16,709 nucleotides of DNA, from the NCBI GenBank assembly GCA_029883255.1, contig JAOUJL010000017.1, forward strand, positions 1 to 16,709. Direction: 5' to 3'. Positions 7,004 to 14,195 of this stretch are shown here, in pieces. Position 1 is the first letter of the stretch. Each line of letters starts with the position of its first letter. The notes below the pieces were generated by a model, which saw nothing but the letters and a program-made list of their open reading frames with translations, was not told where the DNA came from and made no database searches. This DNA comes from Candidatus Bathyarchaeota archaeon. Lineage in GTDB: Archaea; Thermoproteota; Bathyarchaeia; Bathyarchaeales; Bathyarchaeaceae. The position numbers and the translations under genes are program-made.

Positions 7004-8983
7004 TTAAGACTTTATAGCTCCTCTCCCCGACGGTATGAGTCTCTGTATTTCTTCCAAAGGGATTTCCAGAATTCGTTTTTGTAGCGCCTCAGGGAATTTT
7101 TTTGCTAGAAGTCGTCGGATACGTTTTGCAAGCTCGCCGCTTTTTTGATTTCCTGGGATTATTTCAACGTAGATACTTGTCTCTTTGGAGATAGCTTCTA
7201 CGGGGCATCCGACAACGATGGGGCGTTCTTCTTTTATCTGAACCCCAATGGCAATCTGCAAAGGTACATTCCGAACATAATTTTTCGATCCACGGATAAT
7301 AAATGCCCCTCTCTTTAGTGGTAAGGCGGCTTTGCTCACTTGTTTGGGAGAAACCCAGTAAACGTTAACTGTGTCTAACATTTCTCTCCAAGCCCGGGAA
7401 TATGAAGCTGCAAGTTGAGCTGATTCGTTTATCGTTTGTTCGGGCGGATGTTTTCCTTCGGTTTTGATTAAAACGAAGGGCGCACCGACGACATCAGCGT
7501 GGAAAACAACATCATGAGGTTCCATATGTTTTTTGATAAGAATTTCATTAGTTGTTGCATCTCTTCCTCCGAGCACAAGGAAACCATCTGAAGAATGGAA
7601 CCATCGGAATTTTTCGTACCAAGCCCTTTTCCGTCTTTCAGGTGGAAGCTTGCGGGTTTCCTTCACTAGCCTACCCCGTTGTTGTTGCAATTCCATAATC
7701 TTGGTTTGGGTTTCTTCTAGGGCTTTCTTAACTCCTTCCAGTTTCTTTTTAGCTTTTTTCGCTTTTTTGTAATAATTTGCTGCGTTAACTTGAATGGAAC
7801 GACGAATGTTGAGAGGAAACACCAAGCCGTCTACCGAAACGTTAAGGATTAGGCGTTCAAGCTGAAGGGAATGAAAGTGAATGGCAGGGATGTGCTCTGC
7901 TTCCTTTTCGATGCTTGAGACGATTTGTTTCCAAGATTTTCCATCCCTTTTCTCACTCGCGATTTCTTGGAAGAGAAGCTGTAGATCGTTGAAGTGGGTG
8001 TATATCACGTCACCAATTTTTCTGTTTTCTTCAATCTTCTCTATTGAATCTTTCAAGGCTTTCTGTTGTCTTTTAAGGATTCTTCGTTGTTTCGCCACCT
8101 CTTTCTCAGCTTCTTTAGAAACCTCAACTACGCTTTCTTCCACTGCTGTCTTTGTGTAATATTCATCAAGGGCCTTGTTGACAGCTTCATATGGTCTTTG
8201 TTCAAAGCGGGCATATTTTTCTAGGAGCATGGGAGTTACATCAATCCACGCACTTCGTTCATCAATCACGATACAGGGTTCTACATTCCCAGTTTTAAAA
8301 ATGGAAAGAATCTTGTGAAACTCATCGAAAATTCTATCAATCTCTTGTTTCGTAAGGGATTCACAAGCAGCGTCTTTGTTGACGCATGCACGAAGAAGAA
8401 TTTCCTCGGCGTAGAGCCCACCGATGCTCAGGAATTTCGTGAGGGCCTTTACTATTTCTAGTTGTCCTAGCGTTTCTATTTCACCGAAATCTGGGCGACT
8501 TAGTTTGAGAGGGTTTCTGCCGCGTGGTGGAGCGTGCTGAAAGGTTTCGCCGCGCAAAATGTTTCGGTCTCGCATTTTCCGATACGTTAGGGCGTGCAAA
8601 ATCTTATTCTGTGAATCCACCAGAATGATGTTTCCTCCACCGAACAGTTCAATTATGAGTTGGAAGTCGTCTTTTCCTGTGCTCACCTGAACCGTTATAA
8701 CTCGTTCGAACTCATGCTGTCGAATTCCTGTGACTCTACCGTTTCTGACGTGTTTTCTGAGAGCCATGCAGAAGGCGGTGGGCCTTTTTGGTTTTTCCAA
8801 GGCGTATGAAGTTAGGTGAAGTCGCTTTCCAGACCCTATGAGTAGATGAAGAGATGGTTGACTTGGTTGACGAAGCTTTAAAAGCAGAGTAGTGGGATTA
8901 ATTTGGTAAATGTTATCGATACGAGCACCCTTAATAGTTCGGTCAAGTTCAGGAGTAAGCGCAGCAATGTCGAAACTTGTCAT
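7004..8983 (-). CDS. NFACT family ribosome quality-control protein (Rqc2/NEMF/RqcH homologue)
   Basis: 659 residues, the full length for archaeal members. The family binds stalled 60S/50S subunits carrying peptidyl-tRNA and, in several lineages, adds C-terminal tails. Domains by eye are NFACT-N (1-150), helix-hairpin-helix region (about 165-235), a long charged coiled coil in two arms (about 275-325 and 400-445), and NFACT-R/DUF814 (about 455-565). NFACT-R starts at KFRWFHSSDGFLVLGGRDATTNE and includes HADVVGAPFVLIK. A basic C-terminal part follows. At the usual Asp-Arg motif of NFACT-N I read HEFERV, with Glu at 93 and Arg at 94. The start is ATG with GAAGGAAG just upstream. It is transcribed divergently from the PKD membrane-protein gene, with only 39 bp between the starts. 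Confidence 0.93.
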   Translation of the reverse strand: MTSFDIAALTPELDRTIKGARIDNIYQINPTTLLLKLRQPSQPSLHLLIGSGKRLHLTSYALEKPKRPTAFCMALRKHVRNGRVTGIRQHEFERVITVQVSTGKDDFQLIIELFGGGNIILVDSQNKILHALTYRKMRDRNILRGETFQHAPPRGRNPLKLSRPDFGEIETLGQLEIVKALTKFLSIGGLYAEEILLRACVNKDAACESLTKQEIDRIFDEFHKILSIFKTGNVEPCIVIDERSAWIDVTPMLLEKYARFEQRPYEAVNKALDEYYTKTAVEESVVEVSKEAEKEVAKQRRILKRQQKALKDSIEKIEENRKIGDVIYTHFNDLQLLFQEIASEKRDGKSWKQIVSSIEKEAEHIPAIHFHSLQLERLILNVSVDGLVFPLNIRRSIQVNAANYYKKAKKAKKKLEGVKKALEETQTKIMELQQQRGRLVKETRKLPPERRKRAWYEKFRWFHSSDGFLVLGGRDATTNEILIKKHMEPHDVVFHADVVGAPFVLIKTEGKHPPEQTINESAQLAASYSRAWREMLDTVNVYWVSPKQVSKAALPLKRGAFIIRGSKNYVRNVPLQIAIGVQIKEERPIVVGCPVEAISKETSIYVEIIPGNQKSGELAKRIRRLLAKKFPEALQKRILEIPLEEIQRLIPSGRGAIKS

Positions 8984-9022
8984 CTCTTCCTTCAGTGTGG
9001 TTCCCTCTAAGAAGGTGAGAAA

Positions 9023-9541
9023 ATGAAGCCTTTAAGCGTTGTTTATTCAATCAGAGTGTGCTTAGGCATTGTTGCAGCTGTAATGTGTGTTCTTCTGAGA
9101 CTTGACGATCTTCTAACCGGTGTTTCACTTGGACTCTTTTTTTATCTTCTTACATATTATGTTCTTAAGCATTTTTTCGTTGCCAAGGTGGAAAAACCGT
9201 CTAAGATAATGACTATGGGGATAGGTGCCTATTTCCTTACGTTTGCTGTTGCATTTGGTTTGTTGTTTACACTTATGATTCCTACAGCTGTTTTCACGTA
9301 CTCAGTCATAGATCAAACAGTAACCTTTGATGCGACGGGAAGCTATGATCTATTTAGTGGCATCGAGAGCTTCGTTTGGGATTTCGGAGACGAAAATATA
9401 ACCACAACAACCGACTCGTCAATGACCCACACATACACGGCTTCTGGCAATTATTCAGCTATCTTAACTGTTAAAGACAACGAAGGATATTCAAGTACCC
9501 TGCAAAAAGTCGTCACAGTTGCTAACAGCACTGAAACCTAA
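9023..9541 (+). CDS. Small three-helix membrane protein with extracellular PKD domain
   Basis: 172 residues. Three hydrophobic helices (about 8-25, 30-50 and 66-90) precede a single PKD domain (about 91-168) that carries VTFDATGSYD, FVWDFGDE and the closing HTYTASGNYSAILTVKDNEG. With the N-terminus inside, three helices place the PKD domain outside, as expected for this adhesion-type beta-sandwich. The helical part (R11, the LTGVSLGLFFYLLTYYVL segment) looks to me like the EMC6 / archaeal EMC6-like fold of membrane-insertase complexes, but that is a weak by-eye resemblance. ATG is preceded by AAGGTGAG. It is divergent from the NFACT gene, so any promoter must lie inside the NFACT coding sequence. 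It ends 20 bp before the convergent radA-downstream gene. Confidence 0.82.
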   Translation: MKPLSVVYSIRVCLGIVAAVMCVLLRLDDLLTGVSLGLFFYLLTYYVLKHFFVAKVEKPSKIMTMGIGAYFLTFAVAFGLLFTLMIPTAVFTYSVIDQTVTFDATGSYDLFSGIESFVWDFGDENITTTTDSSMTHTYTASGNYSAILTVKDNEGYSSTLQKVVTVANSTET

Positions 9542-9561
9542 GAAAATAAAAAGGCGCACCG

Positions 9562-10050
9562 TTATGCGAGTTTCGTCTGTACAATTCTTTTGAGCTTATC
9601 ACTTGTCTCAGATTTAATCTGTTTGGGCTTGATTTTAGCTGCCTCTTCAGGTTTTTTCTTTTTTTGCTGCTTAGATTTCACATTTTTTGTGGCCTTAACT
9701 TCCGTAGGCTTCTCAAGTTTTGTTAGTACGTGCATGTAGTTAGCCCAAGCTGAGAAGAAGCCGCGATCATAATCAGCGTGAAGCTTGTTCTTAGTGTGTT
9801 TTAAGAATTCGCGTCGATAATTTTTCAGCTCATCTGGATTGTTGAAATCGTTGTTTGAAAGAAAAGCATATCGGTCGTTGTTCGATTTCTTGGCTAAGAA
9901 TATGCCGTGGAGCGCCTGAAAATATCCGCTGTTCCACTCGGTTTTCTGTATTCTCTGTTTTAGTCGTTCAAGTATTCGTTCTGCCTCGACATACCGTCTC
10001 TTTGTTACAAGTTGAAAGAATCGTGTCACGAAGGCTGATGGGATAGGCAT
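9562..10050 (-). CDS. Conserved-looking basic protein, second gene of the radA operon
   Basis: 162 residues that I do not recognise. Residues 1-115 look like an all-helical globular domain: an amphipathic pair around RRYVEAERILERLKQRI, then GYFQALHGIFLA, and later DYDRGFFSAWANYMHVLTKLE. The remaining 47 residues are a disordered, Lys-rich tail (QQKKKKPEEAAKIKPKQIK), suggesting nucleic-acid contact. Its ATG follows the radA TAA after one base (TAAaATG) without a strong Shine-Dalgarno of its own, so translational coupling with radA is likely. That coupling is the only hint of function: it may assist or be co-regulated with recombination, but this is inference. Confidence 0.8.
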   Translation of the reverse strand: MPIPSAFVTRFFQLVTKRRYVEAERILERLKQRIQKTEWNSGYFQALHGIFLAKKSNNDRYAFLSNNDFNNPDELKNYRREFLKHTKNKLHADYDRGFFSAWANYMHVLTKLEKPTEVKATKNVKSKQQKKKKPEEAAKIKPKQIKSETSDKLKRIVQTKLA

Positions 10051-10051
10051 T

Positions 10052-11044
10052 TTATCTTTGTCTCGGCTTATCTTCCTGGGCTACGTCTTCTACTCCGTTT
10101 TCAGTGATTTTGAACACTCTCTCGCCCTCGGGTAGGTAAGGGCTTGAAACGAGGCGTGCGATTCTTACGGGTCCGCGTGCAGACTTGCGAAGGTATAAGC
10201 GGGTGTGGCTTGTATGTGCAACGATGTGACCGCCGATGGGATGTGTGGCGTCGCCGAAGAAAACGTCTGGTTTAGCCATCACCTGATTTGTTACAACTGC
10301 GGCGGCGTTGAAGGCTCGGGCTAATCGTATTAGTTTGTGCATGTGTTTGTTGAGTTTCTGTTGTCTCTCTGCTAGCATTCCTCTGCCGAGGTATTCGCTT
10401 CGGAAGTGGGAGGTTAGGGAGTCTATGATTATTAGGCGGATGCCGTTTTCTTTTATTATTTTATCTGCGTTGTCGAGTAGGAACATTTGGTGGTCTGATG
10501 TGTATGCTTCGGCGAATATGATATTTTTGGCTACTTCTTCAGGGTTTAAACCTAGATGTTGTGCCATTTGGACGATGCGTTCGGTTCTGAAGGTGTTTTC
10601 TGTGTCGATGTATAGGGCTCCGGTGTTTAGTCCTCCTTTTTCATGGGGTAGCTGTACGTTTACGCATAGTTGGTGGCACATTTGGCTTTTGCCGCTTCCG
10701 TATTCTCCGTAGAATTCTGTGATTGTCTGTGTTTCGATTCCGCCTCCTACAAGTTCGTTCATTGTGTTGCTTCCTGTTGTTAGTCTTAGGACGTTTTGGC
10801 GCATTTTTAGTAGTTCGTCTGCTCGGATGAAAGAGACGGTGAGAGTTGATCTTGCTGTGCGGATGACTTCTAAGGCTTTTTTTTCGCCTATGCCTGCGGA
10901 TTGTAGTTCTCGTGCTGCTGCTGTGCTTAGGGATTCGACTGTGTGGAAGCCTAGTTCGTGTAGTTTTTGTGCTGTTGCTGGTCCGATGCCTGGTAGGTCT
11001 TCGAGGTATTCGTATTTCTTTTTTTGTTGGGGTTCTTCGGTCAT
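10052..11044 (-). CDS. radA: DNA repair and recombination protein RadA
   Basis: 330 residues, a normal length for the archaeal RecA/Rad51 recombinase that forms ATP-dependent filaments on single-stranded DNA and drives strand exchange. The N-terminal helix-hairpin-helix DNA-binding domain spans about 12-65 ([15 protein letters not shown], then [12 protein letters not shown]). The F72-I-R-A75 motif fits the subunit polymerisation hook. Walker A is GEYGSGKS (113-120) and Walker B is LIIID (204-208). The L2 loop region lies around [27 protein letters not shown]. All core elements are intact. The start is ATG with GAGG 7 nt upstream. Codon third positions are strikingly A/C-rich on the coding strand in the first two thirds. 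The gene appears to lead a two-gene operon. Confidence 0.97.
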   Translation of the reverse strand: MTEEPQQKKKYEYLEDLPGIGPATAQKLHELGFHTVESLSTAAARELQSAGIGEKKALEVIRTARSTLTVSFIRADELLKMRQNVLRLTTGSNTMNELVGGGIETQTITEFYGEYGSGKSQMCHQLCVNVQLPHEKGGLNTGALYIDTENTFRTERIVQMAQHLGLNPEEVAKNIIFAEAYTSDHQMFLLDNADKIIKENGIRLIIIDSLTSHFRSEYLGRGMLAERQQKLNKHMHKLIRLARAFNAAAVVTNQVMAKPDVFFGDATHPIGGHIVAHTSHTRLYLRKSARGPVRIARLVSSPYLPEGERVFKITENGVEDVAQEDKPRQR

Positions 11045-11088
11045 TTTGGTTCCTCGGTTGAGGGTTTGAGAGGAAGTTGGGTTATGGT

Positions 11089-11098
11089 CTATTTAAGT
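11089..11098 (-). promoter_or_regulatory. TATA box of radA
   Basis: On the minus strand this reads AACTTAAATAG. The predicted start lies near 11065-11070, giving a short leader with the GAGGAACC ribosome-binding site. Good position and sequence, untested. Confidence 0.5.
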
Positions 11099-11320
11099 TA
11101 GTTGAAGGAACAGATAAAAGGTTCTGTGGGAGTGTTGGCTGAAACTAATGGTAGTCTTTGTGGATACGTGGTTTTGTTGGTTTGTTTTGGGTATTTTGTT
11201 AAGTTGCTTGCGTATGTATCTCTCTTATAGACCCCCCTATAATTTTTTTGTTCTTAACAGAGCTTGTTTCTGGTTGTTTTTTGGGAAATAAGCTTAAAAA
11301 TGGTTTACTCCACGTATAAA
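11099..11320. other. Divergent radA/AbrB intergenic region, G/T-rich with hairpin
   Basis: No gene is visible here. The plus strand is markedly G+T-rich to about 11260, continuing the bias of the radA template strand. TTATAG-ACCCCC-CTATAA (11225-11242) followed by seven T forms a small hairpin with a U-tract on the plus strand. Candidate TATA boxes for the AbrB-like gene are CTTAAAAAT (11293-11301) and GTATAAAAA (11314-11322). Confidence 0.4.
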
Positions 11321-11390
11321 AATGTATTTAAGTGTAGGGAAATGTATGGAATTGTACGGAAGTGTACGGAAAAGGTGGAAAAAGGTGGAA
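11321..11390 (+). repeat. Helically phased 10-bp tandem repeat array, likely operator
   Basis: Seven consecutive 10-bp units: aatgtattta, agtgtaggga, aatgtatgga, attgtacgga, agtgtacgga, then aaaggtggaa twice. Units 2-5 fit A-N-TGTA-N-GGA. The last two identical units each carry a Shine-Dalgarno-like AAAGGTGG. A 10-bp period puts each copy on nearly the same face of the helix. The array covers the expected transcript start and the ribosome-binding site of the AbrB-fold gene, so it is a natural autoregulatory operator. That role is inferred. Confidence 0.8.
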
Positions 11391-11397
11391 ATTGACG

Positions 11398-11676
11398 TTG
11401 CCTATATCAGAAAACACGTGGATTCATGCGAAGCTGCTGAGTGAGAATCGTGTTCAAATTCCTGTTCTCGTGAGGTGGAAGTTTAAGCTGGAGCCTGGTG
11501 AAGTTTTGAAGGTGAAAGTCTCGCCTATGCGGTCACACGAGTCTGAAACATTCTTTGCTAGGTTGCAGAAGGGAGGGCGAATAACTGTTCCTACGCAAGT
11601 AGCCATATTTCTGGAGCTTAAGCCTGGAGATGTTATGGAGGTTGGGCTCCTCGCGGAGAAGCCGGCGGAAAAATGA
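11398..11676 (+). CDS. Tandem AbrB/SpoVT-like swapped-hairpin protein, probable DNA-binding regulator
   Basis: About 93 residues. Two segments align without gaps over 31 residues: AKLLSENRVQIPVLVRWKFK... and ARLQKGGRITVPTQVAIFLE..., each ending in L-x-PG-[ED]-V. This is the SpoVT-AbrB signature (G/NR-[IV]-x-[IV]-P, later PGD/E-x-[IL]-x-[IV]). AbrB folds normally dimerise by swapping hairpins. Two copies in one chain would make a pseudo-dimer. I choose TTG 11398 because GGTGG lies 9 nt upstream. TTG 11392 is too close to that site, and GTG 11362 lies inside the repeat array without a Shine-Dalgarno, though the frame is open to there. No toxin gene follows, so an antitoxin role is less likely than a stand-alone regulator. 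Confidence 0.8.
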   Translation: MPISENTWIHAKLLSENRVQIPVLVRWKFKLEPGEVLKVKVSPMRSHESETFFARLQKGGRITVPTQVAIFLELKPGDVMEVGLLAEKPAEK

Positions 11677-11826
11677 TTGGAAGGGATTAGCCTAGTCTAG
11701 TCTTTCATTCGTCTTTTGAGGGTTTTGTCTTTCGTCATAAATTTGACTGATCAATCCTGTATGTAATATCTTGAAAAAGACGTGAAAACTTGTCTGTTTA
11801 TTTGCCCGAAGTTGAATACTGTTACT

Positions 11827-11840
11827 TAGCGCGTGCGCTA
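11827..11840. repeat. TAGCGC-GT-GCGCTA inverted repeat over the transporter stop codon
   Basis: A 6-bp inverted repeat with a 2-bp centre, alternating purine-pyrimidine in most positions, that includes the TAG stop of the DMT transporter. It resembles ATGCGC-AC-GCGCAT at 12984. It could be a terminator stem or a relative of the GCATGC family. Confidence 0.5.
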
Positions 11841-12737
11841 CTCTGATCCTCTTGTTATACGTTTTTGTTTCATTTGGAAGAGTAGGGCAACTCCTATTAA
11901 CGCAAGTGCTATGCCTACTATTTGCGGGTTTTCGAGGTTTTCTCCTATGAAGATTGTGGAGAATAGTGCTGCTGACAGTGGTTCTATTACTGAAAGTATG
12001 CTTCCTTTTGAGGCTTTAACATATTTTAACGCGTAGGAGTACAGTAGATAGGCTAGAAGAGAAGGAATCCAAGCTATCGTGAAGATTAGTAACCAAAGTT
12101 GCAGAGGGAAGTTGATTATTTGTGGAATGGAAAGGGAAATCACCGGCGTTAGGGTTAACACTCCTATTCCGTCGCCATAAAGGGTTAGTGTCCAGCTGGT
12201 GTATCTATTTCTGAGTTTTTTGGTCATCATGAAGTATAGGGTGAAGAGGAGACTTGAAAGTAGCCCAAAGATTATTCCTATAAGGTTGACTTTTAATGAG
12301 GATGAGTCATATACCTTTGCAACGAGTGCAGCGCCTGAAAATGTCAGAATGATAGCCAGCAATTCTCTTGAGGTAATTTTCTCCTTCAGAAAGAGAGAAG
12401 CTGAAATGGTTACAAAAACAGGGTATGTGTAAAAAAGTATTGCCGCCACCGTGACAGTTGTAAGATCCACAGTGTAAAAATAGGATATTCTTTGAAGAGC
12501 CGTGGCGAAGACGCCGAAAATCAAGAAGAGAAGTGCATCAGTTTTCTTGACTTTAAATGAATCTTTGCTGAATATAGCCAGAACAGCCGATAATGTTGCG
12601 AAACTGATGACGAGTCTCAAGGCAATCAAGGTTTCTGGAAGAACCCCGTGTTCAAAAGATAACTTCGCAAGAATCCCCAGCGTACCCCATAAAATTGATG
12701 CTACAGTAATTAGCACGTAACCCTGCATCTCTTTCAT
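11838..12737 (-). CDS. DMT superfamily (EamA) transporter
   Basis: About 299 residues with ten hydrophobic helices in two EamA repeats. The first repeat begins GYVLITVASILWGTLGILAK and the second begins near residue 150 (NLIGIIFGLLSSLLFTLYF). The second repeat contains the common APLSA-like motif as SVIEPLSAALFSTIFIGE. Drug/metabolite transporters of this type export amino acids, sugars or other metabolites. The substrate cannot be inferred. The open frame extends upstream to 12815, but those codons translate the repeat array at the left end of the putative mobile element. I place the start at ATG 12737 with AGG 10 nt upstream. ATG 12728 is also possible. An AATTAAAT box about 25 bp upstream suggests a near-leaderless transcript. 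Confidence 0.88.
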   Translation of the reverse strand: MKEMQGYVLITVASILWGTLGILAKLSFEHGVLPETLIALRLVISFATLSAVLAIFSKDSFKVKKTDALLFLIFGVFATALQRISYFYTVDLTTVTVAAILFYTYPVFVTISASLFLKEKITSRELLAIILTFSGAALVAKVYDSSSLKVNLIGIIFGLLSSLLFTLYFMMTKKLRNRYTSWTLTLYGDGIGVLTLTPVISLSIPQIINFPLQLWLLIFTIAWIPSLLAYLLYSYALKYVKASKGSILSVIEPLSAALFSTIFIGENLENPQIVGIALALIGVALLFQMKQKRITRGSE

Positions 12738-12760
12738 GTTTTCAAAACCTGTCACAGCAC

Positions 12761-12773
12761 ATTTAATTCTTAT
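12761..12773 (+). repeat. Left 13-bp direct repeat (putative target-site duplication)
   Basis: ATTTAATTCTTAT, identical to 16695-16707 and placed exactly at the outer edge of the left inverted repeat. Its complement supplies the probable TATA of the transporter gene. Confidence 0.7.
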
Positions 12774-12845
12774 CCAACCAACCAACGACGGACGACGGGG
12801 GACAACGACGACCAATGGCTAATGGACAACCAGTTATAGGCTTCC
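12774..12845. repeat. Left terminal inverted repeat, degenerate heptad array
   Basis: It starts CCAACCAACCAACGACGG and continues as CA/CG-rich units of about 7 bp (for example ACGGACG, ACGGGGG, TGGACAA). It ends with GGACAACCAGTTATAGGCTTC, which matches the complement of the right end with three mismatches in 21 bp. The middle parts align only loosely, as expected for a repeat array that gains and loses units. Confidence 0.65.
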
Positions 12846-12890
12846 AGAAAGACGGTTAAAAACCTTATACTGGATTCAGCATGCACCTAA

Positions 12891-12903
12891 TGCATGCATG
12901 CAT
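12891..12903. repeat. TGCATGCATGCAT palindromic repeat
   Basis: An exact copy of the 12-bp TGCATGCATGCA unit plus one base. A separate GCATGC lies 7 bp to its left at 12879-12884. Confidence 0.85.
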
Positions 12904-12983
12904 CTAGTTAAAGCGAGAGTTTCTTTAGCGTGTGTTTTCAAGGGTGAGCCTCCATAATGTTGAGCATTTCCAAAGGTCATTTT

Positions 12984-13144
12984 ATGCGCACGCGCATAAT
13001 TTTGTTTCGGGTGTTTCTTGCGTGCATGCCTCTTCTAAACGATATTGAGCGGTTGCGCGCGCGGGAAGAGAATTTTTTCCCAGCCTAGCAAAAGAAGCTA
13101 AGGAAAAGCTCGGAGAAATTGCCAAAATAGAAAAGATAGACTAG
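12984..13144 (+). pseudogene. Frameshifted short coding remnant
   Basis: From ATG 12984 (or 13026) the frame reads through MPLLNDIERLRAREENFF, then stops at 13086. Shifting by -1 at the T run (13073-13078) continues as SLAKEAKEKLGEIAKIEKID to a TAG at 13142. The charged helical composition across both frames suggests one former gene with a frameshift. The junction T-TTT-TTC matches a classical -1 slippery heptamer, so programmed slippage cannot be excluded, but no Shine-Dalgarno or homologue is recognisable. Confidence 0.35.
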
Positions 13145-13210
13145 GGCTTCCTTGAAAAGAGGAGAAAAAGATTTGTGTTGCATATGTGCAATGGAACTTC
13201 AAGATTGCAC

Positions 13211-14095
13211 TTAAAGTATTAGCTCACTCAAATCGTACGTAGCTACACATACAACTGAGTCGGCGCCTCCATAGTAAATAAAGAGTTGATCGTCCATCAG
13301 AATCGCTCCGCAGCTAAAGACAACATTGGGCACTCTTCCGAATCGCTCATAGTCTGTGGTGGGCTCCAAAATCGGCGTTTCAGAACGGTACACCACTCTT
13401 TCGGGGTCGCCCTTATCAAGAAGGAGAACACCAAGCCGATATACTCTCTCAAAGCTAGCGCCGTGATATATGAATAGCCAACCTTCGCCTATCTCTATTG
13501 GTGGGCTGGCGGCCCCTACTTTCCAACAGTCCCACTTTCCCATCCTAGGTCCTATTATTGCCTTTATGTGAGACCAATGCTGGAGATCATCAGAGTATGC
13601 TACACAAATGTCTGGATCTATACGATGGAACATAACATAACGACCGCCAATTTTGCGAGGGAGAATCACGGCATCTTTATTTCGAACACCCGCAAATGGC
13701 GTCCATCTTTCTCTCCAATTCCACCGCTTGTTAGTAAAATCGTCGATTGCAATGGATGTCAAAGCGATCTGATGCGCATTTGAAATACGATCACGCAATG
13801 CTGTATAGGTCACAATGATCTGTTCACCCAGCAAAGTTAGTCGAGGGTCCTCACAACCATCTTTTTCGATATGGTTTGCTGGCTCAAAAACAGCAGACGA
13901 TAGTCGTTCTTCAATATGAAGACCATCCAATGAAGAAGCATAGCCAAGTCGAGAAACCCCATCATTGCCAACAGCACGATACAGAATGTGGACTCGCCCA
14001 CCGACATAAAGAGCGGCAGCATTAAAAACTGCACGTGCCTCCCACGCATGTTCTGATATTGGTTTAAGAATCGGGTTTCCTTGAAATCTCTTCAT
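13211..14095 (-). CDS. Glycoside hydrolase family 130 protein (beta-mannoside phosphorylase/hydrolase-like)
   Basis: 294 residues of five-bladed beta-propeller type. GH130 enzymes phosphorolyse or hydrolyse beta-mannosides, for example releasing mannose 1-phosphate from beta-1,4-mannosyl sugars. Signature segments in order: GNPIL at 6-10, WEARAVFNAAA at 18-28, LYRA at 38-41, EDPR at 82-85 around the expected acidic residue, RNKDAVILP near 138-146, KVGAASPPIEIGEGWLFIYHG at 192-212, and GRVPNVVFSCG near 253-263. The Tyr-His of IYHG is conserved in phosphorylases, which mildly favours phosphorolysis. There is no signal peptide, so it is cytoplasmic. The ATG has AAGGAAG 8 nt upstream and an AAAAATATT box about 30-40 bp upstream. 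It is cargo of the putative mobile element. Confidence 0.9.
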   Translation of the reverse strand: MKRFQGNPILKPISEHAWEARAVFNAAALYVGGRVHILYRAVGNDGVSRLGYASSLDGLHIEERLSSAVFEPANHIEKDGCEDPRLTLLGEQIIVTYTALRDRISNAHQIALTSIAIDDFTNKRWNWRERWTPFAGVRNKDAVILPRKIGGRYVMFHRIDPDICVAYSDDLQHWSHIKAIIGPRMGKWDCWKVGAASPPIEIGEGWLFIYHGASFERVYRLGVLLLDKGDPERVVYRSETPILEPTTDYERFGRVPNVVFSCGAILMDDQLFIYYGGADSVVCVATYDLSELIL

Positions 14096-14127
14096 TAGAA
14101 CTCTTCCTTAGGTTCATTCTAAAACCC

Positions 14128-14140
14128 ACAATATTTTTCG
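14128..14140 (-). promoter_or_regulatory. TATA-like box of the GH130 gene
   Basis: On the minus strand this reads GAAAAATATTGTG, about 33-45 nt before the ATG. It would give a short leader containing AAGGAAG. Motif only. Confidence 0.4.
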
Positions 14141-14181
14141 CTTATGAAGCGAAACTATAGATTTGAGAGCTTTAGTTGCGT

Positions 14182-14187
14182 GCATGC
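14182..14187. repeat. GCATGC site between the CBS and GH130 genes
   Basis: It lies in a 14-bp string TTGCGTGCATGCCT that is repeated exactly at the GCATGC near 13024. It sits 9 bp past the stop codon of the CBS gene. Confidence 0.6.
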
Positions 14188-14195
14188 CTTGCTTT

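Larger units (their letters stand above)
12738..13025. other. Transporter promoter and left end of the mobile element
   Basis: This gap holds, left to right: a TATA-like AATTAAAT (minus strand) inside the 13-bp direct repeat, the left heptad-rich terminal inverted repeat, two GCATGC-family palindromes (12879-12884 and 12891-12903), and ATGCGC-AC-GCGCAT at 12984-12997. No intact gene is seen. Confidence 0.5.

Noticed and set aside
12738..12815. N-terminal extension of the transporter from 12815
   Set aside because: It translates the heptad repeat array and the direct repeat. The first membrane helix begins just after ATG 12737.
12774..12845. CRISPR array
   Set aside because: Units are about 7 bp, degenerate and contiguous. 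There are no spacers of constant length and no cas genes.
13837..14049. Second minus-strand ORF inside the GH130 gene
   Set aside because: An out-of-frame overlap within a well-conserved coding sequence.
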